A stretch of DNA of 64,000 nucleotides from GCA-2711565 sp963664245 (GCA_963664245.1 OY760934.1:1550001-1614000); one strand, 5' to 3'; numbered from the stretch's first letter, positions 27,773-36,767 are shown. Made by a program: numbers and translations. The notes: generated by a model from the letters alone, not told the origin.

Positions 27773-28468
27773 ATGTTACCTGTTATGATCCTGAACCAGA
27801 TATTCCCGCTTCTACTTGCGCCACTATTTTTGATTCTTTTTATATTTTACCTAAAGTTCAAATTTGAAATAAAAAAATTCAATCGCATATTTCTTGCCTT
27901 GTTATTAGGGATGACAAGTTCGCTCATGCTCGTTCTTTTTTATGAGATATCCACCCTGTTTGGCTTGGAAAATGTGAGATCATTGCGCAGAACCCTTTTT
28001 TTTGCGTTCATAATTACTGGATTCAGCTCCGAATTCGGGAAATTTCTGGTTCTCTACCTCGGGTTCTTTAAAAGAAAAGATTTTTATGGCCCCATTGAAA
28101 GTATTATCTATTCATTGTTTATTTCTACCGGATTTTCTATTATAACCTGTTTTTTATATGTAAGCGGGTTCATCAGCCCAATTGACAATACCATTTTCCT
28201 TTATTTGTACACTATTGGAAATTTAGTATTTGCAATTGTATTAGGTTTTTTTGTAGGCCTGGGAAAATCGAGAAAAAACACCTTTGTTGATGCAGTAACC
28301 GGCTTGCTGGCAGCTTCGTTTTTTCACGGGGTGTTAAATTTTTGCATACTTACAGAAGACTACGTGCTGCTTTTGCTCATTGGCCTATCTTCTCTTATAA
28401 TTAGCATTATACTTATTCTTAAATCATTTGAATACAAGTATAATAATTTGAAAAACATCAATCGTTAA
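27773..28468 (+). CDS. PrsW-like integral membrane protein, catalytic motifs degenerate
   Basis: The 231-residue, very hydrophobic protein has about seven membrane segments. Its layout recalls PrsW-type intramembrane proteases: SSEFGKF near residue 87 where PrsW has EExxK, GPIESIIYSLFISTGFSI near 107-122 where PrsW has a conserved Asp and GFA..EN, and FFHGVLNF with His185. The first Glu of the EE pair is Ser and the EN pair is absent, so proteolysis is doubtful. PrsW enzymes cleave anti-sigma factors, but none is adjacent. It converges on dprA, the two reading frames overlapping by 11 bp. The family call is moderate. Confidence 0.5.
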   Translation: MLPVMILNQIFPLLLAPLFLILFIFYLKFKFEIKKFNRIFLALLLGMTSSLMLVLFYEISTLFGLENVRSLRRTLFFAFIITGFSSEFGKFLVLYLGFFKRKDFYGPIESIIYSLFISTGFSIITCFLYVSGFISPIDNTIFLYLYTIGNLVFAIVLGFFVGLGKSRKNTFVDAVTGLLAASFFHGVLNFCILTEDYVLLLLIGLSSLIISIILILKSFEYKYNNLKNINR

Positions 28469-29552
28469 TTTTATATACTTTTCCCGGCAAACATTGCACC
28501 ACTCCCTTAAATTCAAGGTTCAATAATATAGATGCTGTTTTGCTTGTTTGGAAATTACATTTTTGGCTGATCTGGTCGATACTTAAAGATTCATGTTCCT
28601 CTAATACCTTGAAAATTTGTTCGTCTTCCTTGCTTAAATCAACAAACATTTGTTTTTGCAATGGTTTCGATTGGGTTTTTTCATCCCAACTCAGCATATA
28701 TTTTATATCGTTGGCGTTTTGAATTAAAGCCGCACGATTGGTTTTAATCAAAAAATTGCATCCTTCCGAGAACTTATCATTTGTTCTGCCAGGAACCGCA
28801 AACACATCGCGGTTGTAAGAATTCGCAATTTCAGCCGTGATTAAAGCTCCGCCCTTAACACCTGATTCTATAACCAGGGTTGCATCCGACAAACCGGCAA
28901 CAATGCGGTTCCGCTTGGGAAAGTTTTCCCGGTCAGGGTTGGTACCGCTTAGAAAATCCGTTAACAAGCCGCCTTTTTCAAGCATCTTTTCGGCTAAATT
29001 TTTATTGGCCGAAGGATAGATGCGATCCAGGCCATGAGCCAACACCGCCACTGTTCTCAAATTGCTATCCAGTGAAATTTTATGCGCCAGAGCATCCACC
29101 CCGTAAGCCAGGCCACTAACAACCAAAACATCAGCATCCACCAAACCCTCGATTATTTCTTTGCAAACTTTTTTGCCATAATTGCTTATCCGCCGTGTTC
29201 CTACCACACTTAAAATTTTTAAAGAATTCAAATCGGCATCTCCTTTGTAATAAAGCAAAACAGGCGAATCAATACAATTTTTTAATCTCGAAGGATAATG
29301 CTTGTCTAAAAAATACAAGGTTTTGATTTTATACTTTTCAATAAATTTCAGTTCCTTTTCGGCGCGCTCATAAACTTTTTTATTTAAAATTGCCCGGGTA
29401 GTTGAAAGGCCAATTCCAGGAATTTTCAGCAAAGCCGATTTGTTTTCGCTGAACACCGCTTCGACTCCGCCGCAATAAGAAATAAGTTTTTTAGCATTGA
29501 TATCGCCCACACCAGGAATTAATGTAATGGCTATTTGATAAAGTAATTTCAT
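28458..29552 (-). CDS. dprA: DNA-processing protein DprA
   Basis: I place the start at the ATG at 29552 (MKLLYQIAITLIPGVGDINA, 364 residues); the frame is open further upstream but there it overlaps the divergent glycosyltransferase gene. An N-terminal helix-hairpin-helix/SAM-like region (about 5-70) precedes the Rossmann-like DprA core with LSVVGTRRISNYGKKVCKEI, VVSGLAYGVDALAHKIS and NRIVAGLSDATLVIESGVKG. A C-terminal winged-helix segment (about 305-364) ends in GKVYKIND. DprA protects incoming single-stranded DNA and loads RecA during transformation; no other competence gene is in the window. Confidence 0.94.
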   Translation of the reverse strand: MKLLYQIAITLIPGVGDINAKKLISYCGGVEAVFSENKSALLKIPGIGLSTTRAILNKKVYERAEKELKFIEKYKIKTLYFLDKHYPSRLKNCIDSPVLLYYKGDADLNSLKILSVVGTRRISNYGKKVCKEIIEGLVDADVLVVSGLAYGVDALAHKISLDSNLRTVAVLAHGLDRIYPSANKNLAEKMLEKGGLLTDFLSGTNPDRENFPKRNRIVAGLSDATLVIESGVKGGALITAEIANSYNRDVFAVPGRTNDKFSEGCNFLIKTNRAALIQNANDIKYMLSWDEKTQSKPLQKQMFVDLSKEDEQIFKVLEEHESLSIDQISQKCNFQTSKTASILLNLEFKGVVQCLPGKVYKIND

Positions 29553-29561
29553 TACACATTT

Positions 29562-29578
29562 TAATTTTGATAAATTTG
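29562..29578 (+). promoter_or_regulatory. Two -7 promoter elements for the glycosyltransferase gene
   Basis: TAATTTTG (29562-29569) and TAAATTTG (29571-29578) both match TAnnTTTG just before the ATG at 29584. The first leaves room for a short leader. No -33 TTTG at standard spacing was seen. Confidence 0.45.
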
Positions 29579-29583
29579 TACTG

Positions 29584-30672
29584 ATGCAAAAGCACCCAAA
29601 CAAAAAAAACGTTTTAATCTGCCCACTCGACTGGGGGTTGGGACATGCCACCCGTTCGGTTCCCATTATTAAAGAATTGCTCAAACAAAACTTTAACGTT
29701 ATTATTGGTGCCGACAACAAGCCTCTGGACTTTCTGAAAATTGAATTCCAAAATTTGAAATTTGTCCCCTTTTCAGGGATAAAAATTTCGTACCCGGCAA
29801 ACCATTGGATGGCTTTAAAAATGTTTTTATCGATCCCGAAATTTTTGTTTGGCGTATATAAAGAACACCTGCAACTAAAAAAAATAATTGCCGAACACAA
29901 TATTAAGATTGTTATTTCCGACAACCGTTACGGGCTTTGGAACAAAAAAGTTCATTCGGTTTTTATCACACATCAAATCGGTATAAAAACCCCATCCGGC
30001 CTTGCCTTTTTAAAACCAATATTATTAGCCGTTAACAAGTTTTTTATTCATAAATACGATAAGCTTTGGATTCCTGATTTTAAAGAAGAACCAAACTTAT
30101 CAGACTCCCTCGCTCACGGTTACAAAATTAAAATTCCCACTACATTTATTGGCCCTTTATCCCGGTTCACTTCCGAAGAACCCGTGAATCCTGAATTTGA
30201 AGTTGACATCATGGCTATTATTTCTGGGCCCGAACCACAACGATCCATTTTTGAAAAACAGATTTTGGATGAATTAAAGTCCGTCAACCTTAAATGCATT
30301 TTACTGAAAGGAAATCCCGACGAAAATACGGTTGAAGAACACCAAAATATTAAAGTTTTTTCTCACTTGCCCACCCCTGCTTTTCAAAGCTATTTTAAAA
30401 ATGCAAAACTAATTTTGAGCCGGTCGGGCTATTGCACACTCATGGATATGGCCCTAATGAATAAAAAAGCAATCATTATTCCTACTCCCGGACAAACAGA
30501 ACAAGTTTACCTGGCAAAAACTTTACACGCAAAAAAGATATATTTCAGCCAATCACAAAACGAGTTTTCAATCCGGGATGCCTTAAATAAATGTAGCGGA
30601 TTCAAAGGGATTCAATTAGAAACTGATTATTCTGAGTTAATAAAAGAGATTCGGTTATTCGCATCAATTTAA
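29584..30672 (+). CDS. MurG-like glycosyltransferase (GT28-type fold)
   Basis: A 362-residue predicted cytosolic or membrane-associated glycosyltransferase. The N-terminal LICPLDWGLGHATRSVPIIK is the glycine-rich acceptor-side loop typical of GT-B enzymes such as MurG. The C-terminal LILSRSGYCTLMDMALMNKK and PTPGQTEQVYLA resemble the nucleotide-sugar binding region. It is not MurG itself: length and motifs differ and no cell-wall genes flank it. Acceptor and donor are unknown; a role in glycolipid or surface glycan synthesis is possible. It is divergent from dprA. Confidence 0.7.
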   Translation: MQKHPNKKNVLICPLDWGLGHATRSVPIIKELLKQNFNVIIGADNKPLDFLKIEFQNLKFVPFSGIKISYPANHWMALKMFLSIPKFLFGVYKEHLQLKKIIAEHNIKIVISDNRYGLWNKKVHSVFITHQIGIKTPSGLAFLKPILLAVNKFFIHKYDKLWIPDFKEEPNLSDSLAHGYKIKIPTTFIGPLSRFTSEEPVNPEFEVDIMAIISGPEPQRSIFEKQILDELKSVNLKCILLKGNPDENTVEEHQNIKVFSHLPTPAFQSYFKNAKLILSRSGYCTLMDMALMNKKAIIIPTPGQTEQVYLAKTLHAKKIYFSQSQNEFSIRDALNKCSGFKGIQLETDYSELIKEIRLFASI

Positions 30673-30704
30673 CAGACTTATATAGGAAAAGTAGATTTAA
30701 TTTC

Positions 30705-30712
30705 TACCTTTG
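30705..30712 (+). promoter_or_regulatory. -7 promoter element (TACCTTTG) that decides the lgt start
   Basis: TACCTTTG matches TAnnTTTG. It overlaps the upstream in-frame ATG at 30710, so a transcript from it could only be translated from the ATG at 30731. Confidence 0.65.
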
Positions 30713-30730
30713 TTTTCAAATTTTACGACT

Positions 30731-31546
30731 ATGGAATTATTATATATTAATTGGAATCCAAATCCCACGTTCATTGATTTGGGATTCTGGGAAATCCGTT
30801 GGTACGGCTTATTATTTGCAGTTGGTTTTATACTGGGCTATTTTGTACTAAAACGTATTTTCAGGAAAGAACAAATTCCCTTAACGGTATTGGAAAAATT
30901 AATGACGTATTTATTTATCGCCACGGTTATAGGAGCTCGTTTAGGGCATTGTTTGTTTTATGATCCCCAATATTATCTAAGTCATCCTATTGAAATTTTA
31001 ATGATTTGGGAAGGCGGTTTAGCCAGCCATGGAGCCGCTATCGGAATTTTAATTGCTTTGCTAATTTTCGTACGTAAAACCAGCATGCCTCTTTTATGGT
31101 ACCTCGATCGTATCGCTATAGGCGCAGCCTTAACCGGTGCATTTATCCGAACCGGTAATTTAATAAATTCAGAAATTATTGGAAAACCTACCGAATTGGC
31201 TTGGGGATTTTATTTTAAGTCTATTCCAAATGTTCAAATTTCAGGGGTTCCAAGACATCCCACTCAAATATACGAAGCCTTGACTTATTTACTAATCTTT
31301 GTTATTCTTCAATTATTTTACAATAAAAAATTCCCTAAATTTAAAGATGGTCAAATTTTCGGGATGTTTTTAATCCTGGTTTTTGCTTTCCGTTTCTTGG
31401 TTGAATACGTTAAAGAACCACAGGTTCGATTTGAAAACCACCTAATCTTAAACATGGGACAAACCTTAAGCATTCCGTTTATTCTTTTAGGATTCGGATT
31501 ATTATACTACATCCATTATAAAAACAAAAAAGCCCTGTCTCAATAA
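30731..31546 (+). CDS. lgt: Prolipoprotein diacylglyceryl transferase
   Basis: Transfers diacylglyceryl from phosphatidylglycerol to the lipobox Cys of prolipoproteins, the first step of lipoprotein maturation, in the inner membrane. The 271-residue protein has about seven membrane segments, IRWYGLLFAVGFILGYFVLK near the start, GARLGHCLFYDP, and the signature GAFIRTGNLINSEIIG (catalytic Arg and Asn). I prefer the ATG at 30731 (MELLYINWNPNPTFIDLGF) over 30710, because the upstream ATG lies inside the promoter element. It serves the many lipoproteins seen here (SusD and others). The stop codon lies in the loop of the terminator hairpin. Confidence 0.95.
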   Translation: MELLYINWNPNPTFIDLGFWEIRWYGLLFAVGFILGYFVLKRIFRKEQIPLTVLEKLMTYLFIATVIGARLGHCLFYDPQYYLSHPIEILMIWEGGLASHGAAIGILIALLIFVRKTSMPLLWYLDRIAIGAALTGAFIRTGNLINSEIIGKPTELAWGFYFKSIPNVQISGVPRHPTQIYEALTYLLIFVILQLFYNKKFPKFKDGQIFGMFLILVFAFRFLVEYVKEPQVRFENHLILNMGQTLSIPFILLGFGLLYYIHYKNKKALSQ

Positions 31547-31563
31547 AACAGGGCTTCCTTTTT
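31530..31563. terminator. Bidirectional terminator between lgt and the DUF2723 gene
   Basis: AAGCCCTGT (31530-31538) pairs with ACAGGGCTT (31548-31556), followed by a T-run on the plus strand and preceded by an A-run. The lgt stop codon is inside the loop. It serves two converging genes. Confidence 0.88.
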
Positions 31564-31575
31564 TTTGTTTATTTC

Positions 31576-34500
31576 CTAAAGACCTTTTAATTTTTCTACA
31601 ATAAAATCATCGGCTTTTTTGGCTAATTCAGCCTGCTCATAGTTTTCAGCCAAACCGCTTAATGTTTGAATCTCCGAGAAAGCAGATGTTAATTGATTCT
31701 CATAAAATCGCTGCTTACGTAAACCAAATGACAGGTAAAACTCCACTTCCTGGGTATATCTTTTATACAGTTCTTCCCACACCATATTAGCCTGATCTAT
31801 AGCTCCCAATTGATAATAAACAAAAAGAAATCTTAAAGCATCCGAATCGAGTGGGAATTTATCAAACGGGAATATTTCAAAATACTTATCCAAAAGTTTT
31901 ATTGCTTTTTCATTCTCCCCAATATGCTGCAATGCACGAGCCGTTCGCCAAAAATTTTGGCTGGCCGAAAGATTATTCCGGGTACTTTCCCTGTCAACAG
32001 TAACATGAGGGTTGTTTAGATTTCCCCACTGTGTTTTGTTCATCAAAATATCGTAAGAAGCAAGTTCCGAAACGCCACCTAATTCATCGGTATAATTGGG
32101 ATTTTTAATCGGCATGAAGCGATAAACGCTTCCTTCCAAAAACATGTATTCCCGAATATCAAAAACCTGATCAACTACTATTGGGTTAGTAAAATACAAC
32201 GGACGGGTCCAATCGTTATTAGCTACAAAGTCAAGAAATGCCAAGTCGTTTTTGTACAACCCGTCAACTTTCAACTCCCATTCAATTTCATCAACAATCA
32301 AATGTGCCAATTCTTTTGGGACAATGCCATTATCAACACATGCCGCCGAATCTACTTTTAACTTAACTTTCAATGTCGGGAAAAAATTCGGAGTATCTCC
32401 ATTTGGAAAATGAAGCTTGGATTCGGGGCGATCGCTCTTTATAAAGTTAATAAAGGTTTTTAAATCCATTGCTCCTTCAATGGGTCTCGGATAATAATAA
32501 ACATATTCATTTTGGCCTTTATCATATTTTTCCGGTGGGATAGCAAATGGCAGCGGATCGGCTTCGTATGCTTTTTTACCCAATTGCAACACATACCATT
32601 CGCCCGATGAAAGCATGTGGTTAACCACCCTCACATCAGTTCTAAAATCTTCAACTTCCTGGACATACCATAAAGGAAAAGTGTCGTTATCGCCTATGGT
32701 ATAAATAACCGAATTAGGCGCCATGGTTCCTAAATAATTTTTCGCAAAATCGCGTGCTGCTGTTTTTCCCGAGCGATCATGATCATCCCAGCCCTCACTG
32801 GCCATAATACCGGGCACCAAAATAAGCGACAAAAGACTCACGACTACCGGAACCATTTTTTTAGAGCCCAGATATTTAGAAATAAATTCGGAAATTCCCA
32901 ATACTCCTAAACCAATCCAAATAGCAAAGGCATAAAACGAACCTGCAAACGCATAATCCCTTTCACGGGGTTGGTTCGGGTATTGGTTCAAATAAATAAC
33001 AATGGCCAATCCGGTCATAAAAAATAACAGGAATACCACCCAGGTATCTTTGCTGTTTTTTATAAAATGATAAAAAGCACCAATCAATCCAAGTAATAAG
33101 GGTAATAAAAAGAATGTATTGGTTGCTTCATTTTTGTATGCATCAGGCAATAAATCCTGGTCTCCCACAAGCATACGGTCGATAAAACCAATACCGGTAA
33201 TCCAGTTTCCGTGTATAATTTCGCCCTGGCTTTCTATATCATTCTGCCTCCCCGAAAAATTCCACATAAAATATCGCAAATACATGTGCCCAACCTGATA
33301 CGAAAAGAAAAATCTAAGATTATCCGCAAAAGTGGGCCTGGTCAGCACCTTGGTTGAACCGTCAGGATTTACAACCCGTACCGGTTTGCCTTTTGACATA
33401 TATCTTTTATAGATTTGTGCATGGCGGGGTTCCCTGTCGCTCCACATCCGTGGAAAAAATGTTGTGAGTTTCGGGTCATACTCAGCTTCAATATGATGTC
33501 CCACTATGGTGTACTTTCCTGCCTTTTTATCTTTAAAATACTTGGCTGAACCATTTTCTTGAGCAATAACCGGAGCATTAAAATACGGTCCGTGGATTAA
33601 TGGCCAGCTGCCATATTGTTCACGATTAAGGTACGAGAGCATACTGATCGCCTCTTCCGGGCTATTTTCATCAATAGGCACATTGGCATTGGAACGAATA
33701 ACCAACATAAAAAAAGAAGAATATCCGATTAAAATAAAAACAAAAGCCAGCATCAAAGTATTGAGCAATACTTTTTTTCGCCTGATGGTATAACGAATTC
33801 CCCATACAATGAACCCAATCAATAAAGCAAAATAAACAAAGGTTCCGGAGTTAAACGGCAAACCAAATGTGTTTACAAAAAGTAACTCGAACAGGGTTGA
33901 CATTTTCACAATCCAAGGCACCAAAATGTACATGATGCCTGCCAAAATCAATATGGAAAAAATACCTGTATAAATGAGCCCTTTAGTAGTAGGTTCGTAT
34001 TTTTTATAATAATAAACATAAGCAATGGCTGGAATAGCCAACAAATTAAGCAAGTGAACCCCAATCGAAAGACCAATTAAATAAGCAATCAATATTATCC
34101 AGCGGTATTGATATTTATCGTCGGCCTCTTCTTCCCATTTCAAAATGGCCCAAAATACGAGAGCCGTAAAGAAAGAAGACATGGCATATACCTCACCTTC
34201 AACCGCCGAAAACCAAAATGAATCGGAAAAAGTAAAAGCCAAAGCTCCTACCAAACCACTTCCTAAAACAGCAAACATCTTGGGCTGGGTAAATTCCCCA
34301 CCATTAATAAGTGCTACTTTTTTAGCCAGCTTAGTGATGGTCCAAAACAAAAACAAAATAGTAAAACTACTGCACAGGGCCGACATCACATTAATCATCA
34401 ATGCAACTTTGGTTACATCGCCAAAAGCAAATAAACTAAAGAAACGCCCGATCATTTGAAACAGGGGCGCTCCCGGAGGGTGACCAACCTGGAGTTTATA

Positions 34501-34629
34501 CGCAGTGGCTATATATTCACCACAATCCCACCAACTGGCTGTCGGTTCTACGGTTAAAAAATAAACAATGGTAGAAATGGCAAAAACAAGCCATCCCCCA
34601 ATATTGTTGAGCTTACGATAATTTGTCAT
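31576..34629 (-). CDS. DUF2723 polytopic membrane protein, putative GT-C glycosyltransferase
   Basis: At 1017 residues this protein has about a dozen membrane segments in its N-terminal two thirds and a soluble C-terminal part with TPR-like helices (about 905-1015). The N-terminus contains FLTVEPTASWWDCGEYIATA, where the Asp after WW is the conserved acidic residue of a GT-C-type first loop, and KLQVGHPPGAPLFQMIGRFF, the DUF2723 hallmark. The family is related to protein O-mannosyltransferases and is widespread in Bacteroidota, where transfer of a sugar from a lipid carrier to exported proteins is the favoured idea; no activity can be read from sequence. It is monocistronic, converging on lgt. 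Confidence 0.85.
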   Translation of the reverse strand: MTNYRKLNNIGGWLVFAISTIVYFLTVEPTASWWDCGEYIATAYKLQVGHPPGAPLFQMIGRFFSLFAFGDVTKVALMINVMSALCSSFTILFLFWTITKLAKKVALINGGEFTQPKMFAVLGSGLVGALAFTFSDSFWFSAVEGEVYAMSSFFTALVFWAILKWEEEADDKYQYRWIILIAYLIGLSIGVHLLNLLAIPAIAYVYYYKKYEPTTKGLIYTGIFSILILAGIMYILVPWIVKMSTLFELLFVNTFGLPFNSGTFVYFALLIGFIVWGIRYTIRRKKVLLNTLMLAFVFILIGYSSFFMLVIRSNANVPIDENSPEEAISMLSYLNREQYGSWPLIHGPYFNAPVIAQENGSAKYFKDKKAGKYTIVGHHIEAEYDPKLTTFFPRMWSDREPRHAQIYKRYMSKGKPVRVVNPDGSTKVLTRPTFADNLRFFFSYQVGHMYLRYFMWNFSGRQNDIESQGEIIHGNWITGIGFIDRMLVGDQDLLPDAYKNEATNTFFLLPLLLGLIGAFYHFIKNSKDTWVVFLLFFMTGLAIVIYLNQYPNQPRERDYAFAGSFYAFAIWIGLGVLGISEFISKYLGSKKMVPVVVSLLSLILVPGIMASEGWDDHDRSGKTAARDFAKNYLGTMAPNSVIYTIGDNDTFPLWYVQEVEDFRTDVRVVNHMLSSGEWYVLQLGKKAYEADPLPFAIPPEKYDKGQNEYVYYYPRPIEGAMDLKTFINFIKSDRPESKLHFPNGDTPNFFPTLKVKLKVDSAACVDNGIVPKELAHLIVDEIEWELKVDGLYKNDLAFLDFVANNDWTRPLYFTNPIVVDQVFDIREYMFLEGSVYRFMPIKNPNYTDELGGVSELASYDILMNKTQWGNLNNPHVTVDRESTRNNLSASQNFWRTARALQHIGENEKAIKLLDKYFEIFPFDKFPLDSDALRFLFVYYQLGAIDQANMVWEELYKRYTQEVEFYLSFGLRKQRFYENQLTSAFSEIQTLSGLAENYEQAELAKKADDFIVEKLKGL

Positions 34630-34795
34630 TTGAAATTCGGATTTATTGAATACTGATCAATTTTTAAGCGAATGTAAATATTTTGATCCAAATATAAGGC
34701 ATCCATTAACATTATTTAAATAAAAAACAATCAGGGTTTTGCCATAAGATTTAATTTTCAAAAAATTAGCAATGCAATTTTTTTTGTTTTTTTTC

Positions 34796-34827
34796 TTTGT
34801 TCTAATAAAAAATATTTTCTAATTTTG
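34796..34827 (+). promoter_or_regulatory. Promoter of tRNA-Gln (TTTG-N20-TAATTTTG)
   Basis: TTTG (34796-34799) and TAATTTTG (34820-34827), 20 bp apart, form a consensus Bacteroidota promoter ending 17 bp before the mature tRNA. Confidence 0.8.
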
Positions 34828-34844
34828 TCGGCTCATTCAGAGCT

Positions 34845-34917
34845 TGTCCGATGGTGTAATTGGCAACACGTCTGATTTTGGTTCAGAAGAGTCCAGGTTC
34901 GAGCCCTGGTCGGACAA
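34845..34917 (+). tRNA. tRNA-Gln (anticodon TTG)
   Basis: The 7-bp acceptor stem TGTCCGA / TCGGACA closes a normal cloverleaf. The anticodon stem TCTGA / TCAGA holds the loop TTTTGGT with anticodon TTG at 34878-34880, reading CAA (and CAG by wobble). The T arm contains GGTTCGAGCC. The CCA end is not encoded. A consensus promoter precedes it and a strong terminator follows, so it is an independent unit. Confidence 0.96.
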
Positions 34918-34935
34918 CAACCAAAAACGAATCCT

Positions 34936-34967
34936 AAAAAGCCCGTGATTGTTTTCACGGGCTTTTT
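34936..34967 (+). terminator. Intrinsic terminator after tRNA-Gln
   Basis: AAAAAGCCCGTG and CACGGGCTTTTT pair over 12 bp with an 8-nt loop and a T-run, 18 bp after the tRNA. Confidence 0.92.
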
Positions 34968-34991
34968 GATTGAATTTGACAAATATTTTTG

Positions 34992-34999
34992 TATATTTG
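34992..34999 (+). promoter_or_regulatory. -7 promoter element (TATATTTG) of the rimP-nusA-infB operon
   Basis: TATATTTG matches TAnnTTTG. Transcription would start near 35006, about 65 nt before the rimP ATG, so the leader includes the hairpin at 35028-35047. TTTG at 34975 or 34965 are candidate -33 elements at non-ideal spacing. Confidence 0.6.
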
Positions 35000-35027
35000 C
35001 AACGGAATTAACATAGCGATTTGATTT

Positions 35028-35052
35028 GAGGGGACTGATGTCCCCTCTTTTT
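35028..35052 (+). promoter_or_regulatory. Terminator-like leader hairpin (putative attenuator) before rimP
   Basis: GAGGGGAC (35028-35035) and GTCCCCTC (35040-35047) form a perfect 8-bp stem with a TGAT loop, followed at once by TTTTT. It lies between the promoter element and the rimP start codon, so it looks like an intrinsic terminator inside the leader. An attenuator responding to NusA, encoded in the operon, is an inference. Confidence 0.65.
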
Positions 35053-35070
35053 ATAGCAAATAAATACGTT

Positions 35071-35523
35071 ATGATTGAAAAAGAAAGAATAGTAAAACTT
35101 ACGGAAGAACATCTGCAAGACACTAACAAATACATTGTTAGCCTCCAGGTAAAAAACAACAATATCATTAATTTATATATTGATGGGGATGATTCTGTAA
35201 CGATTAACGATTGTGTTGAATTAAGCCGGCACATCGAATCAAACCTGGATCGCGAAAATGAAGATTTTGAATTAAATGTCAGTTCAGCCGGGTTGGATCA
35301 ACCGTTTAAAGTTTTCAGGCAATATCTTAAAAACATAAACAAAGATATAAGTGTGCTCAAAACAGACGGCCAAAAACTAAACGGAAAATTACTGGAAGCA
35401 AATAAAGATGGTATCTTGATTGAGATTCCAGCAAACAAGAAAAAGAACACTGAAAAAAAAGAAATACCAATCGATTTTATCGACATTAAAGAAACAAAAA
35501 GTATCATTTCATTTAAGAAATAA
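35071..35523 (+). CDS. rimP: Ribosome maturation factor RimP
   Basis: I choose the ATG at 35071 (MIEKERIVKLTEEHLQD, 150 residues), because the longer frame starting at 35026 runs through the leader hairpin. RimP assists 30S subunit assembly. The N-terminal domain (about 1-75) has the NLYIDGDDSVTINDCVELSR segment and LNVSSAGLDQPF (family SPGLDRPL); the C-terminal SH3-like domain is about 80-150. The order rimP-nusA-infB is the widespread translation/transcription operon; nusA starts 8 bp later. Confidence 0.93.
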   Translation: MIEKERIVKLTEEHLQDTNKYIVSLQVKNNNIINLYIDGDDSVTINDCVELSRHIESNLDRENEDFELNVSSAGLDQPFKVFRQYLKNINKDISVLKTDGQKLNGKLLEANKDGILIEIPANKKKNTEKKEIPIDFIDIKETKSIISFKK

Positions 35524-35531
35524 TTAGAAAG

Positions 35532-36767
35532 ATGGAACACATGAACTTAGTCGAAACGTTCTCGGAATTTAAAGAGTTTAAAAACATTGACCGGGAAACT
35601 ATGATGCATATTCTTGAAGAAATATTCAGACATATGCTTATCAAACGTTTCGGTTCGGACGAAAACTTTGACATTATTGTAAATATTGATAAGGGAGACC
35701 TTGAGATATGGAGAAACCGAGAAATTGTTGAAGATGAAGACGTAGAAGACGAAAACATGCAAATAGCTTTATCAGAAGCCATTAAAATTGAACCCGATTT
35801 TGAGGTTGGAGAAGAAGTTTCGGAAGAAATGAAATTGGAAGATTTTGGCCGAAGAGAAATTTTAACCATTCGCCAAAACCTGATCTCAAAAATTCAGGAA
35901 TATGAAAAAGACAATGTTTTCAAAAAGTATAAAGAAAAAATTGGCGAAATAATAACCGGCGAGGTTTATCAGGTTTGGAAAAAAGAAATTCTTGTTCTGG
36001 ACGATGAATACATTGAATTATTGTTGCCAAAATCGGAACAAATTCCATCCGATTTCTATCGTAAAGGAGATACCATCCGTGCGGTTGTTTCAAAAGTAGA
36101 AATGCGCAATAACAATCCCATCATTATTTTATCAAGAACTTCTCCTGTTTTCCTTGAACGCTTGTTTGAAGCCGAAGTCCCTGAAGTTTATGACGGGTTA
36201 ATCACCATAAAAAACATTGTACGTGTGCCGGGCGAAAGAGCAAAAATTGCCGTTGAATCGTACGACGACCGCATTGATCCGGTAGGTGCCTGTGTGGGGA
36301 TGAAAGGATCACGGATTCATGGCATTGTTCGCGAATTGAAAAACGAAAACATTGACGTAATCAACTTTACCTCAAACCCGAGCTTGTATATTTCACGTGC
36401 ATTGAGCCCGGCAAAAATGACCACCATTAAAATCGATGATGAAAACAAACGCGCCGAGGTTTACATGAAACCCGACCAGGTTTCTTTAGCCATTGGTAAA
36501 GGAGGGTTCAACATTAAGCTGGCCGGACGCTTAACCGGTTATGAAATTGATGTTTACCGCGACACGGATACCGACAACGAAGACGTTGACATCCAAGAAT
36601 TTACTGACGAAATCGATCAATGGATCATCGATGAACTAAAAAATATTGGTTGCGATACCGCCAAAAGTGTATTGGAAATTAGCGTTGAAGATTTAGTTAA
36701 CCGTACCGATTTAGAAGAAGAAACTATTCGGGAAGTGGTGCGTATCTTAAGAGCTGAGTTTGAATAA
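35532..36767 (+). CDS. nusA: Transcription termination/antitermination factor NusA
   Basis: The 411-residue factor binds RNA polymerase and controls pausing, termination and antitermination. The N-terminal RNA-polymerase-binding domain (about 1-130) is followed by an S1 domain (about 135-200, IGEIITGEVYQVWKKEILVL) and two KH domains with VGACVGMKGSRIHGIVRELK and LAIGKGGFNIKLAGRLTGYE. A short helical C-terminal segment (about 355-411) ends the protein; the long acidic repeats of E. coli NusA are absent, as in many bacteria. It lies 8 bp after rimP and 62 bp before infB. Confidence 0.96.
   Translation: MEHMNLVETFSEFKEFKNIDRETMMHILEEIFRHMLIKRFGSDENFDIIVNIDKGDLEIWRNREIVEDEDVEDENMQIALSEAIKIEPDFEVGEEVSEEMKLEDFGRREILTIRQNLISKIQEYEKDNVFKKYKEKIGEIITGEVYQVWKKEILVLDDEYIELLLPKSEQIPSDFYRKGDTIRAVVSKVEMRNNNPIIILSRTSPVFLERLFEAEVPEVYDGLITIKNIVRVPGERAKIAVESYDDRIDPVGACVGMKGSRIHGIVRELKNENIDVINFTSNPSLYISRALSPAKMTTIKIDDENKRAEVYMKPDQVSLAIGKGGFNIKLAGRLTGYEIDVYRDTDTDNEDVDIQEFTDEIDQWIIDELKNIGCDTAKSVLEISVEDLVNRTDLEEETIREVVRILRAEFE

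Noticed and set aside
29553..29924. N-terminal extension of dprA
   Set aside because: The 124 extra codons run antisense through the start of the glycosyltransferase gene; the known DprA N-terminus begins at 29552.
35026..35070. N-terminal extension of rimP
   Set aside because: The extra codons are the leader hairpin and its T-run; family alignment supports the ATG at 35071.
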